Source: Actinoplanes derwentensis (GTDB lineage: Bacteria; Actinomycetota; Actinomycetes; Mycobacteriales; Micromonosporaceae). From it: a DNA stretch of 64,000 nt. The position numbers were made by a program, and so were the translations under genes. Of this stretch, positions 1-8,213 are shown in pieces. The stretch covers positions 5,842,501 through 5,906,500 of the forward strand of contig NZ_LT629758.1 of NCBI RefSeq assembly GCF_900104725.1. Direction: 5' to 3'. The number at the start of each line of letters is the position of its first letter. The first letter of the stretch is position 1. The notes below the pieces were generated by a model. The model saw nothing but the letters and a program-made list of their open reading frames with translations. It made no database searches and was not told the origin of the DNA.

Positions 1-90
1 GCCGCTGCCGTCGGCCTTCTCGACCCGGCACGTGTCGATGCGAAGCTCTCCGGGCTCGAACGGATCCCAGTCGATGCCCCAGCCCCGCAG
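1..90 (-). other. Possible gene fragment at the left edge
   Basis: On the minus strand a 30-codon frame with strong G/C third-position bias runs off the window. It reads LRGWGIDWDPFEPG and onward through ELRIDTCRVEKADG. It opens directly after an in-frame TGA with no ATG or GTG, so it is either a fragment or the inner part of a gene whose start is broken. The plus strand is also open here but has weaker codon bias. I do not recognise the family. Positions 91-250 hold nothing I can support. Confidence 0.2.
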
Positions 91-250
91 TCAAACCCGC
101 TGAGCCCGCAGACAGCCTGAAGCGGACACGTCGCCACCGCTGACCCACAGAATCATCCACCCGGGCTCGCTCATTCCCGAAGAGTAGACGCCGTTCCCGT
201 CAGTGGATATCCAGTTGCCACGACCAGACCGCCTGGACAACCATCGATCG

Positions 251-1039
251 ATGGAGACGATCGCCGCGATCAGCGGCTACTACGACCGGGGCGGCGAGGT
301 GAACCGGCTGCACACCGGTCGCGGCCGGCTGGAGTTCCGGCGAACCCAGGACGTGCTCAGGCGCGTACTGCCACCCGCACCGGCCCGGGTGCTCGACGTC
401 GGCGGCGGCGCCGGAGCGCACGCCCGCTGGCTCGCGGCCGACGGCCATCAGGTGCGGCTGGTGGACCCGATGCCGATGCACGTCCAGCATGCCGGGACGA
501 TCGCCGGAGTGGACGCGGTCCTCGGCGACGCCCGCCGCCTCGACGAGCCGGACGCCGCCTACCAGGCCACCCTGCTGCTCGGGCCGCTGTACCACCTGCC
601 CGACCGCCAGGACCGGGTGACCGCCCTACGCGAGGCGGCGCGGGTGACAGCCCCCGGCGGCATCGTCGCCGCGGCGACGATCAGCCGGTACGCCGGCCTG
701 TACGACACTCTGGTCCGAGGCCGCTACCCCGACCCGGAGGTACGCCGGATCACCGACCGGGAACTCGTCACCGGCGTCCACGAGCCGGTCGGCCAGGAAC
801 TGTTCACCCACGCGTACTTCCACCATCCCGACGAGATCGTGACCGAATTCGCCGACGCCGGCCTGACTCAGGTGACGACGTACGCCCTGGAAGGCGGAGC
901 CTGGCTCTTCGCCGACCGAGACGGCTGGCTGGAGGACGACGACCGCACGACGGCGCTGCTGGAGGCGTTGCGCGCCACCGAGCAGGAACCAAGCCTGTTC
1001 GGCATCAGCTCCCACCTGCTGACGGTGGCCGTCGTGTAG
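251..1039 (+). CDS. Class I SAM-dependent methyltransferase
   Basis: A soluble Rossmann-fold methyltransferase of about 262 residues. The glycine-rich SAM loop is visible as VLDVGGGAGAHARWL (motif I), followed by an acidic strand end (LVDPMP) and a LLLGPLYHLPDRQDR segment in the motif IV/V region, as in UbiE/BioC-like enzymes. I chose ATG 251 because the conserved-looking sequence METIAAISGYYDRGGE begins there; an in-frame GTG at 203 would add 16 residues. No clear Shine-Dalgarno precedes either start, so the mRNA may be leaderless. The substrate cannot be told from sequence. The stop TAG at 1037 is followed in the same frame by a deaminase-like remnant. Confidence 0.8.
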   Translation: METIAAISGYYDRGGEVNRLHTGRGRLEFRRTQDVLRRVLPPAPARVLDVGGGAGAHARWLAADGHQVRLVDPMPMHVQHAGTIAGVDAVLGDARRLDEPDAAYQATLLLGPLYHLPDRQDRVTALREAARVTAPGGIVAAATISRYAGLYDTLVRGRYPDPEVRRITDRELVTGVHEPVGQELFTHAYFHHPDEIVTEFADAGLTQVTTYALEGGAWLFADRDGWLEDDDRTTALLEALRATEQEPSLFGISSHLLTVAVV

Positions 1040-1294
1040 CAGGCCAGAAACCTGAATGGGGCGCTTTACATTTTTGGCGAGGGGCATGCTGAAGCAAAGA
1101 TTGTAGGCACCCTGGGTGACGACTGTCATCTCCCAGGAATCGCGTCCAGCACCCGATTCTGCCCTAAGTGTTTCGATGCAATCAAAACCGTTTCTGGAAT
1201 GAGCGAAACGACGGCGGGTAGCTGGCATGAGGAGCCGCCTGGCTACACGGAGTGGCGCACTGCGGTGAACAGAAAATTTTGGGACGGAAACTAG
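1040..1294 (+). pseudogene. Deaminase-fold toxin tip remnant, no start codon
   Basis: An 84-codon open frame begins right after the methyltransferase stop, in the same frame, and ends at TAG 1292-1294. It contains FGEGHAEAKIVG followed about 22 residues later by STRFCPKCFDAIK, which is the HAE...CxxC zinc/catalytic signature of cytidine-deaminase-fold enzymes, as in DddA/SCP1.201-like polymorphic toxin tips. No ATG or GTG start lies in the expected N-terminal position and the upstream strands of the fold are missing. My hand count gives about 52% G+C over 1040-1380, far below the surroundings, suggesting acquired DNA. I infer the broken C-terminus of a polymorphic toxin. Translation would need read-through of the TAG or an unseen start. 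Confidence 0.5.
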
Positions 1295-1357
1295 ACTTTT
1301 AGGCCTAAAACTACTTGCGACTGGGTATCCAGTGAGCAATTTTAGGTTGGACGAATT

Positions 1358-1763
1358 GTGACCTGTGAAGTATGCGGCCATCAGGCGCAAGTGTTATCGG
1401 CGAATACCGATCACCAGCCGAACGCTGTGCGGATATGCGGCTGGTGCTACGCGGTGACAGATGGACAGTGGTCGCCGGAATACGCGAGATGGGAGCAGCG
1501 ATGGGAACTGGCCGACATGGACAACGGCTGGGAGGACCAACCCCTGCACGTGTACGGCTTCTTCAACACGACACTTGTGTGGCATTTCCGGGGACAAAGT
1601 AACCACGTCACCGCACAAATGGACTCCCGAGTGGGCGAATGCTTGTCAAGCCTGCAAGGACGCCGCCGTCGCCATCGACAAGCGCTGGCCACTGGATCGA
1701 CGCGAGCCGCGTCCGATCCGGGCCGGGTTCGACCCTCTGGTGGATGACGGTCCGCCGTTCTGA
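1358..1763 (+). pseudogene. Frameshifted Cys-rich zinc-ribbon-like ORF (possible immunity gene)
   Basis: From GTG 1358 one frame reads MTCEVCGHQ...RICGWCYAVTDGQW...LHVYGFF, with two CxxC knuckles, and looks coding to about 1600. After that the plausible coding continues one frame over as HKWTPEWANACQACKDAAV...FDPLVDDGPPF, ending at TGA 1763 and adding a third CxxC. A single frameshift near 1590-1610 would join them into about 135 residues. It follows the deaminase remnant on the same strand, the usual place for an immunity gene, but the sequence matches no immunity family I know. The two halves could also be separate small ORFs. Confidence 0.35.
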
Positions 1764-1786
1764 TCGAAGTTGTGGCCGAAACGCAG

Positions 1787-1823
1787 GTTCGGGTGCCATC
1801 CGCTTGGCGGATGGCACCCGAAC
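1787..1823. terminator. Perfect 17-bp hairpin with 3-nt loop
   Basis: GTTCGGGTGCCATCCGC pairs perfectly with its complement across a TTG loop. It lies 24 nt after the stop of the Cys-rich ORF and about 185 nt beyond the end of glnA1, in a convergent gap. No U-tract follows on either side, so it may be a bidirectional GC-rich terminator or the scar of a mobile insertion. The rest of 1764-2007 shows nothing else. Confidence 0.5.
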
Positions 1824-2007
1824 ATCGGCGAATCCTTGGCCGCGCCGCTTGTACCGTGCCAGAACACGCACGACGGCGCTCTCGGAACGCAAGACGGCGG
1901 CCACGGCGGCTGAGAGCCGAGCATGACCGCCGCCTCACGGGTTGTTCCCGAGATGTGCCCAAGATCAGATCAGCGAGTAAACCCGCTGGTCAGTGCCTTG
2001 GTCAGCG

Positions 2008-3432
2008 TCAGACGTTGTAGTACATCTCGAACTCGTGCGGGGTCGGGCGGAGCCGGACCGGGTCGATCTCGTTGGAGCGCTTGTAGTCGATCCACGTGGA
2101 GATCAGGTCGTCGGTGAAGACGCCGCCGGCCGTGAGGAAGTCGTTGTCGGCTTCCAGGGAGTTCAGCACCGCGTCCAGGGAGCCGGGGACCTGCTTGACG
2201 CTGCCCCACTCCTCCGGCGGCAGGTCGTACAGGTCCTTGTCGATCGGGGCCGGCGGCTCGATCTTGTTCTTGATGCCGTCGAGGCCAGCCATCATCTGGG
2301 CCGAGAACGCCAGGTACGGGTTCGACGACGGGTCCGGCACGCGGAACTCGATGCGCTTGGCCTTCGGGTTGCTGCCGGTGACCGGGATGCGGGTGCAGGC
2401 GGACCGGTTGCGCTGCGAGTAGACCAGGTTGACCGGGGCCTCGTAGCCGGGAACCAGGCGCCGGTACGAGTTGACGGTCGGGTTGGTGAACGCGAGCAGC
2501 GACGGCGCGTGGTGCAGGAGGCCGCCGATGTACCAGCGGGCCATGTCGGACAGGCCGGCGTAACCAGTCTCGTCGTAGAACAGCGGCTCGCCGTTCAGCC
2601 AGAGGCTCTGGTGGGTGTGCATGCCGGAGCCGTTGTCCCCGAAGAGCGGCTTCGGCATGAACGTCGCGGTCTTGCGGTGCTCCCAGGCGGTGTTCTTGAT
2701 GATGTACTTGAACAGCTGCATCTGGTCGCCGGCGTGCAGCAGGGTCGAGAACTTGTAGTTGATCTCGGCCTGGCCCGCGGTGCCGACCTCATGGTGCGAC
2801 CGCTCGACGGTGAAGCCGGTGTCGATGAGGCGGCGGACCATGGCGTCACGCAGGTCGCTGTAGTGGTCGACCGGCGAGACCGGGAAGTAACCACCCTTGT
2901 AGGCGGTCTTGAAACCCTTGTTGCCGCCCTCTTCCTCGCGGCCCGAGTTCCAGGCGCCCTCGATCGAGTCGATGTAGTAGAACGATTGGTGGGCGGAGGT
3001 CTCGTGGCGGATCGAGTCGAAGATGTAGAACTCGGCCTCGGCCCCGAAGTAGGCGGTGTCGGCGATGCCGCTGGCGGCCAGGTAGGCCTCGGCCTTCTTG
3101 GCGACGTTCCGCGGGTCACGCGAGTAGGCCTCGCGGGTGAACGGGTCGTGGATGAAGAAGTTGAGCGCAAGGGTCTTCTGAATGCGGAACGGGTCCACGA
3201 AGGCGGTGGCGACGTCCGGCAGCAGCATCATGTCGGATTCGTGGATGGCCTGGAAGCCGCGGATCGAGGACCCGTCGAAGGCGAGGCCGTCGGTCACCAC
3301 ACTGTCGTCGAACGACTCGACCGGGATGTTGAAGTGCTGCATCACACCCGGGAGGTCACAGAATCGTACGTCGACGAACTTGACGTCCTCGTCTTTGAGG
3401 TATCGCAGGAGTTCCTCGGGATTGGCGAACAC
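2008..3432 (-). CDS. glnA: Glutamine synthetase type I (GlnA1)
   Basis: A cytosolic dodecameric enzyme making glutamine from glutamate, ammonia and ATP. The protein is 474 residues, the usual GSI length. Visible signatures are the beta-Grasp N-domain ([11 protein letters not shown]), the metal/glutamate site ([10 protein letters not shown]), the [16 protein letters not shown] stretch, the ATP-binding [16 protein letters not shown] and the adenylylation loop [11 protein letters not shown] with its tyrosine near residue 402. I chose GTG 3432 ([15 protein letters not shown]) because AGGAGG lies 4 nt upstream; a longer open frame extends to 3480. The adenylyltransferase GlnE is encoded about 30 kb to the right. 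The RDD gene is divergent, with about 190 bp between the starts. Confidence 0.97.
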   Translation of the reverse strand: MFANPEELLRYLKDEDVKFVDVRFCDLPGVMQHFNIPVESFDDSVVTDGLAFDGSSIRGFQAIHESDMMLLPDVATAFVDPFRIQKTLALNFFIHDPFTREAYSRDPRNVAKKAEAYLAASGIADTAYFGAEAEFYIFDSIRHETSAHQSFYYIDSIEGAWNSGREEEGGNKGFKTAYKGGYFPVSPVDHYSDLRDAMVRRLIDTGFTVERSHHEVGTAGQAEINYKFSTLLHAGDQMQLFKYIIKNTAWEHRKTATFMPKPLFGDNGSGMHTHQSLWLNGEPLFYDETGYAGLSDMARWYIGGLLHHAPSLLAFTNPTVNSYRRLVPGYEAPVNLVYSQRNRSACTRIPVTGSNPKAKRIEFRVPDPSSNPYLAFSAQMMAGLDGIKNKIEPPAPIDKDLYDLPPEEWGSVKQVPGSLDAVLNSLEADNDFLTAGGVFTDDLISTWIDYKRSNEIDPVRLRPTPHEFEMYYNV

Positions 3433-3623
3433 ACGTCCTCCTGGCACAGTTTTCCGATACCGGGCGGCATGAGCCGCCACCTGGCAAGGCTTGTCGCGAC
3501 GTTATGACCCTGGAGTTGCTCCAGCGTATCCCCGCTGTTTCCGCCGTGTTACGCAGCGCTCGGAGCAGGTGCGGCGAGAGCGTCAACCGGACCCCCGGAC
3601 CATATCGCGTACGCTCGTCATCC

Positions 3624-4019
3624 GTGGCTGCTTCAACGAAGGCGGAGACGAACACCGAACCGAACGCCGAACCGGCCGGGCTCGGTCCCCGGCTCGGCGC
3701 CCTGGTGCTCGACTGGGTGCTCTGCCTGCTGATCGCGAGTCTCTACGCCAGCCCGTTCGAGAAATCGTGGCCGGCGGTTCTGGTGCTGATCCTCGCCAAC
3801 ACGTTCTTCCTCGGCCTGTTCGGACAGACGCCGGGCATGCGGTTGCTGCGGGTGCGCTGTGACTCCTATCCGGACGGTGGCGTCATCGGCCCGGCCCGCG
3901 GCCTGTTCCGGGCGCTGCTGCTGTCCCTCTTCATCCCGGCGATCATCCTGAACAGCGAGGGCCGGGGCCTGCACGACCGCCTCGCCGGCTCGATCGTCGT
4001 GACAGTCCCCCGGCCGTGA
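3624..4019 (+). CDS. RDD family membrane protein
   Basis: A protein of 131 residues. A charged, Thr/Asn/Glu-rich N-terminus leads to the RDD-type arginine region (GPRLGALVLDWVLC) and about three membrane helices (near 35-55, 60-80 and 105-120). It ends with GLHDRLAGSIVVT, the conserved C-terminal RDD motif. GTG 3624 is the most likely start; no Shine-Dalgarno is evident, so the message may be leaderless. RDD proteins beside glnA are a conserved actinobacterial arrangement (compare the Rv2219-Rv2220 region). Function is unknown; some RDD proteins have been linked to ion transport. Confidence 0.85.
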   Translation: MAASTKAETNTEPNAEPAGLGPRLGALVLDWVLCLLIASLYASPFEKSWPAVLVLILANTFFLGLFGQTPGMRLLRVRCDSYPDGGVIGPARGLFRALLLSLFIPAIILNSEGRGLHDRLAGSIVVTVPRP

Positions 4020-4024
4020 CCGGC

Positions 4025-6307
4025 CTACTCGTCCGGGCGTGAATTTCGGCCGGTCACCACGCCACCGCCCGGGGTTCGTACTCCGAAGGCCTGTTCGCCG
4101 GTGATCGGCTCGTGCTCCTCCCGCACCGGGATCGGATCACCGCCGCCACGACGCCGGCCCAGTTCCGGCGCGACCGTTCCGGGCGTCTCCGACCGGGCCG
4201 CCGCCGGGCTGCGCAGACCCCACGGCCCACCGGCCGGCCTGGACCGCTCGGGCGCGCCGACGACAGCGTCCCCGGCCGGCCGGCGAGCCTCTTCAGCACC
4301 GAACAGGTCGGACCAGGCCGCACCGGGGCGTTCCCGGCGTTCCGGGCGCCACGGCGGCGGCGCGGCGGGTGAGACGGGCCGGTTCAGCACCGGCGGCGCG
4401 GTTCCCCCGGGTCGCTGGGTGGTGGGTTGCGGTCGCACCTCCGCCGCACTGCCGGGCCGTGTGCCACGATCTTCAACCGGGTTCTTGAGTACGGGTGGAG
4501 CAGCGTTCGGACGACTGAACGTCTCCGGCCCGGCCGGCGCCCCGGGAACCCGGTCCGGCACTCCCGCCCTGGTACCCGGCCGATAGACGGGCTGCCCGGA
4601 CGACGACGGCGGCATGACTCCGGGCTGCCCGGTCTGCGGCGGAACGACACCGGTCCCGGACCGTCCACCCGGCGTGTCACCAGTACCGGAGAAGCCTCCC
4701 GGCGGCGTGATCCCCGTACCGGAACGTCCAGCCGGCGGGGTACCCGCTCCGGTGGCCCGGCGATCTCCGGGACGACCGGTGGGCAGCGGCGGAACCACTC
4801 CCGGCGTGGTCCGCACCGGAACCGGCGTGGTGCGCCCGGGTCGTCCGGCCGGCGGCGGAATGGCACCCGGCGGAGTGCCGCCCGGTGTGGTGCGGCCCGG
4901 CCGCCCGGCAGGTCCGGGACGTGCGCTGATCGGCGGGATGACGGTAGGTGTAGGCCGTGCGCCACCGGGGACGACGGTGGGCGTGGGCCGCGCGCCCCCG
5001 ACGGGTGTGGGTCGCACGCCGCCCGGCGGCACGGTGGGTGCGGGCCGCCCGATCTGGCGTCCACCGGTCGGCGGCACGATCGGTGTGGTCTGGCCGGACG
5101 GCCGGCGGATCGTCCGTCCCGGCAGTCCACCGGGCGGCACCACGACCGGGCCACGTCCGCCCGGGCGGACGACCTGTGGAGGCAGCGTCGGCCGTACCAC
5201 CGGGGGAATGATCGTGGTGCCTCCCGGCGGTGTCCCGGGAGCCGGAACCGGCGCACCCGGCGGAAGTGTCCCCGGCGGCAGGGCACCGGGCGGCAACGCG
5301 CCCGGCGGCGGCGTGCCGGGCGGGATGACGGCGGGCGGCACGGTGCCGGGCGGCAGACCACCCGGTTGCGGCAGACCGGCACCCGGCGGAAGGGTTCCGG
5401 GCGGCGTCACACCGGGCGGCAGGACTCCCGGCGGTACGACTCCGGGCTGCTGTGGGAGCGGCAGTGAAATCCCCGGCGGCAGCAGCCCGGCCGGCGGGTT
5501 CTGCCCCGGCAGGAGCCCTTGCGGCGGCTGGTTGCCGACCGGCGAGGGCAGCGGCCCCGGCCCCGCCTGACCCCCCGGACCGCCGGTGCCGGGAATCCCA
5601 CCGGGATCGCTGAGCACCGCGTTCAACGGCTGGACCGGCGGGCCGACCCCGCTGGACACCACCGCGATGTAGTCGAAGAACTGGTCCCCGTAGTGCTGGG
5701 CGAGGCGCTGCGCCTCGATCCGGTACTTCTCCCGGACCAGCCCCTGGTCCTCGTCGATCTTCTCCAGGGCGGCGGCGTTCCAGCTCACTCCCTCGCTGAC
5801 GAAGGCGCCGAGGTTCTCCAGGAAGCCGACCTCCCGCGTCTGCTTCAGCTCCTGCTCGTAGTCGCGTAGCAGCAGTTCCATCTGGTGCCGCGCCTCGGTC
5901 GACACGGTCACCAGGTGGCGCAGCGCGATCACGTTCTTCTGTGCGGCCTCCATCCACACGTCCAGGTAGGCGAGGGTCTCGCCGGGCCCCAGCCGCAGGA
6001 ACGTGTCGCGGGCGGCCGGTGACTGCCAGCTCTCGTCGCGCAGCACGGTGCTCTGCCGGAACACGACGTCGCGCACGTCGGCGAGGAACGCCCAGGCGTT
6101 CTGCCACTGGTCGGCCAGTGCCGCCATCTGTTCCGGGTGCAGGTTCCGGATCCGCTGGGAGATCTGTTCGACGGTGGCCGGGTTACCCGGTCCGGGCGGT
6201 GCCGAGAACGGCAGGGTCGACGGCGGGTAGCTGCCGTAATGGGTCTGGCCGCTGTACGGGCTGTACCCGTAGTTGGGGTCGGCGGTGGCGCCGAAGTAGT
6301 CAGGCAT
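4025..6307 (-). CDS. Proline-rich PPE-like protein of an ESX-type locus
   Basis: A protein of 760 residues in three parts. Residues 1-45 are Tyr/Pro/Gly-rich. Residues about 45-225 are a helical domain (VEQISQRIRNLHPEQMAAL...) resembling WXG100/PPE-type helical hairpins. The rest is a very long Pro/Gly region with many xPPG and GRP repeats (LPPG, TPPG) and an Arg-rich acidic tail. It has no signal peptide or membrane helix. It is the downstream member of a two-gene minus-strand operon, 4 nt after the partner gene, and divergent from two WXG100 genes. I infer a secreted or surface-associated ESX substrate, possibly wall-spanning. The GC-rich repeats make the DNA prone to length change. Confidence 0.7.
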   Translation of the reverse strand: MPDYFGATADPNYGYSPYSGQTHYGSYPPSTLPFSAPPGPGNPATVEQISQRIRNLHPEQMAALADQWQNAWAFLADVRDVVFRQSTVLRDESWQSPAARDTFLRLGPGETLAYLDVWMEAAQKNVIALRHLVTVSTEARHQMELLLRDYEQELKQTREVGFLENLGAFVSEGVSWNAAALEKIDEDQGLVREKYRIEAQRLAQHYGDQFFDYIAVVSSGVGPPVQPLNAVLSDPGGIPGTGGPGGQAGPGPLPSPVGNQPPQGLLPGQNPPAGLLPPGISLPLPQQPGVVPPGVLPPGVTPPGTLPPGAGLPQPGGLPPGTVPPAVIPPGTPPPGALPPGALPPGTLPPGAPVPAPGTPPGGTTIIPPVVRPTLPPQVVRPGGRGPVVVPPGGLPGRTIRRPSGQTTPIVPPTGGRQIGRPAPTVPPGGVRPTPVGGARPTPTVVPGGARPTPTVIPPISARPGPAGRPGRTTPGGTPPGAIPPPAGRPGRTTPVPVRTTPGVVPPLPTGRPGDRRATGAGTPPAGRSGTGITPPGGFSGTGDTPGGRSGTGVVPPQTGQPGVMPPSSSGQPVYRPGTRAGVPDRVPGAPAGPETFSRPNAAPPVLKNPVEDRGTRPGSAAEVRPQPTTQRPGGTAPPVLNRPVSPAAPPPWRPERRERPGAAWSDLFGAEEARRPAGDAVVGAPERSRPAGGPWGLRSPAAARSETPGTVAPELGRRRGGGDPIPVREEHEPITGEQAFGVRTPGGGVVTGRNSRPDE

Positions 6308-6311
6308 CGGA

Positions 6312-7319
6312 TCACCCGTTCACTCGGTAGCGGTCGGCGATCGGGGCGGGCGTGGCCGGCTGCCCGTCGGTACGGATTCCGGTGATCACCCGGTTCGTCT
6401 CGACGAGGTCGCCCTTGTCGTCGCGTTCGGAGGTGACGGTGACCTGTTCACGGGTCACCGAGTCGGTGATCTCGATGGTCCGCTGGACGGCCTGCCCGGA
6501 GGCGTCACGGATCTCGGTGCTGCGGCCGACGGTGTCCGTTCCCTCGTACCGCTCCCGGGTCTCGGTCGTCCCGGTCTTGTTGCCGTCGGCACCGAACGTC
6601 TCCTGGACGGTGATCCGCACGTCGTCGGTCTGTTCGGTCGAGGTGCGGGTGGTGACCGAGGAGTCCGTCTCGCCGCTCGCGCGGTAGATCGTGGTGGTGG
6701 TCGTGACCGGTCCGCCGGGCGGAACGAACGTCAGGATCTCGCGGCGTTCCCCGTTCGGCCCGGCCGCCGTCTCCAGGGTCTGGTAGGCGGAGATCCGGGC
6801 CGCCGAGGTGGGCTCCCAGTCGGTGCTGGTCGCGGCCGGTACCGGCGGCCCGACTGCCGTCCGCAGATCCTGGGCCGTGGCGCCGACGTTGTCCGCCAGT
6901 CCCCGCGGGCGCGGGGCCGTCTTGTCGCCGTACGCGAACAGGACGTCGTTCAGGGAAGCCGCGGAGAGGGCGTCGCCGGTGCCGTAACTGTTCGCCACGA
7001 CCCGGGCCGCGTTGCCGATGTTGCCGACCGACTCGGCGAGCTTCTGCAGGTAGACGGTGAGTTCGCCGGCGTTGGCCACCAGCCGGGCCCGGACCGCGTC
7101 CGCCTCACCGAGCACCTCGCCGTCGAACGCCTCGCCGGGCATCTGCCCGAGCGGGAGCAGGTAGGCGGTGCGGGAGGCGATGTCCTGCTGCTGGTTCGTC
7201 ATGACGGTCGCGTAGTCGCGCAGCCCGTCGAGGTCGACGTCGACCGCCGGACCGCCGCCGAGCCACGGCGCGCCGGTGTTCCTCGCCGTCTGGTCCGCGT
7301 AGGGATTGTCCGCGACCAT
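6312..7319 (-). CDS. ESX-associated two-domain protein (helical N-terminus, beta-rich C-terminus)
   Basis: A protein of 335 residues. Residues about 30-140 are predicted helical, with WXG100/EspG-like spacing (LRDYATVMTNQQQDIASRTAY... AGELTVYLQKLAESVGN). The C-terminal half is Thr/Glu/Arg-rich with repeated beta-strand patterns (TTTTTIYRASGETDSS, TVTSERDDKGDLVET). There is no signal peptide. ATG 7319 was chosen because GGGGAGG lies 6 nt upstream; a GTG immediately before it would add one residue. It is the first gene of a minus-strand pair with the proline-rich protein and shares a divergent promoter region (7320-7492) with the WXG100 pair. I do not recognise a named family for the C-terminal part. 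Confidence 0.65.
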   Translation of the reverse strand: MVADNPYADQTARNTGAPWLGGGPAVDVDLDGLRDYATVMTNQQQDIASRTAYLLPLGQMPGEAFDGEVLGEADAVRARLVANAGELTVYLQKLAESVGNIGNAARVVANSYGTGDALSAASLNDVLFAYGDKTAPRPRGLADNVGATAQDLRTAVGPPVPAATSTDWEPTSAARISAYQTLETAAGPNGERREILTFVPPGGPVTTTTTIYRASGETDSSVTTRTSTEQTDDVRITVQETFGADGNKTGTTETRERYEGTDTVGRSTEIRDASGQAVQRTIEITDSVTREQVTVTSERDDKGDLVETNRVITGIRTDGQPATPAPIADRYRVNG

Positions 7320-7492
7320 CACGCCTCCCCATTGATCAAAATGTTTCCGGATAACACAGGGGAGTACACCCGCGACACGGATCGGGTTCGACAAGATTCT
7401 TTTTAAATGCTTCGAACCAGCGCCGTACGACCGGTGTACGGATAGGCATAACCACCGGCACGGGCCGGACCAGAGAATCGGGGAGTGACATC

Positions 7493-7849
7493 GTGGCAGG
7501 AACGCCGGGCATGGGTCAGGTCCATGCCACTCAGGAACAGCTCACCTCGATGGCCGGCCGTTGCGCCGACACCGGGCAGAACATCTCGCGTGGCATGAAC
7601 CAGCTGCTCGGCCAGATCCAAGGCCTGAGCGGCGGCGCCTTCGCCGGAACCGCGAACAACGCGCTCCAGGACGTCTCCATCCAGCTCAACGACGGTCTCT
7701 CGAAGATCATGCAGGCGCTGGACGAGCTCGGCGGCAAGATGTCGGCCGCCTCGCAGACCTACGGCGTCAACGACGAAGAGGCCGCCCAGACCATCCGTGG
7801 TGCCGCCGCCGGTGGCGACAGCGCCGTCATCAACGCCCTCCGCGGCTGA
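7493..7849 (+). CDS. WXG100-like protein lacking the WXG tryptophan
   Basis: A protein of 118 residues with a predicted helix-turn-helix hairpin (ATQEQLTSMAGRCADTGQNISRGMNQLLGQI, turn, ALQDVSIQLNDGLSKIMQALDELGGKM). At the turn, where ESAT-6/CFP-10 proteins carry WxG, it reads LSGGAFAGTA, so Ala-Phe-Ala-Gly stands in for Trp-x-Gly. GTG 7493 has a GGGAG site 8 nt upstream. It precedes a canonical WXG100 gene by 20 nt, so the two probably form a heterodimeric ESX substrate pair. Confidence 0.8.
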   Translation: MAGTPGMGQVHATQEQLTSMAGRCADTGQNISRGMNQLLGQIQGLSGGAFAGTANNALQDVSIQLNDGLSKIMQALDELGGKMSAASQTYGVNDEEAAQTIRGAAAGGDSAVINALRG

Positions 7850-7869
7850 CCGGGAACGGGGAGAACACC

Positions 7870-8154
7870 ATGAACATCACTTACAACTTCGGCCAGATCG
7901 CTGACGTCTCGTCCTCGATCAACAGCTTCCAGGGCCAGATGGACCAGCAGCTCAACGACCTGTACACCGCGTTCTCCCAGCTCTTCGCCCAGGACTGGAC
8001 CGGCGCCGCCGGCACCGCCTGCGACGAGGCCCGGCAGAAGTGGAACCAGGGCGCCACCGAGATCAAGCAGGCTCTGGCCACCGTCGGCGTGAAGCTCGGG
8101 GCGTCCGCCGAGCGGATGCAGCAGGTCGACGCGCAAATCGCCTCGAACATGTGA
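7870..8154 (+). CDS. WXG100 family type VII secretion target
   Basis: A protein of 94 residues, the classical EsxA/EsxB size. Two long helices flank the loop DWTGAAGTA, which contains the W-x-G motif. The second helix carries CDEARQKWNQGATEIKQAL, and no typical YxxxD/E export signal is obvious at the C-terminus. ATG 7870 follows GGGGAGAACACC. It is probably co-transcribed with the preceding WXG100-like gene and the mycosin homologue 59 nt downstream. Confidence 0.9.
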   Translation: MNITYNFGQIADVSSSINSFQGQMDQQLNDLYTAFSQLFAQDWTGAAGTACDEARQKWNQGATEIKQALATVGVKLGASAERMQQVDAQIASNM

Positions 8155-8213
8155 CCACACAACGGAACGAGCCGCCGGTTCTCGACCGGCGGCTCTATTT
8201 CCAGGAGTGCGTA

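Noticed and set aside
1772..2020. Open frame containing the 17-bp hairpin
   Set aside because: Low-complexity Arg-rich product without ribosome site or homologue pattern.
1993..3507. Long open frame on the plus strand across glnA
   Set aside because: It is the antisense shadow of glnA; codon bias and all conserved motifs belong to the minus-strand gene.
7561..8154. One long open frame covering both WXG100 genes
   Set aside because: Only its last part (from 7870) is the real WXG100 protein; upstream it is an Arg-rich out-of-frame reading of the first gene.
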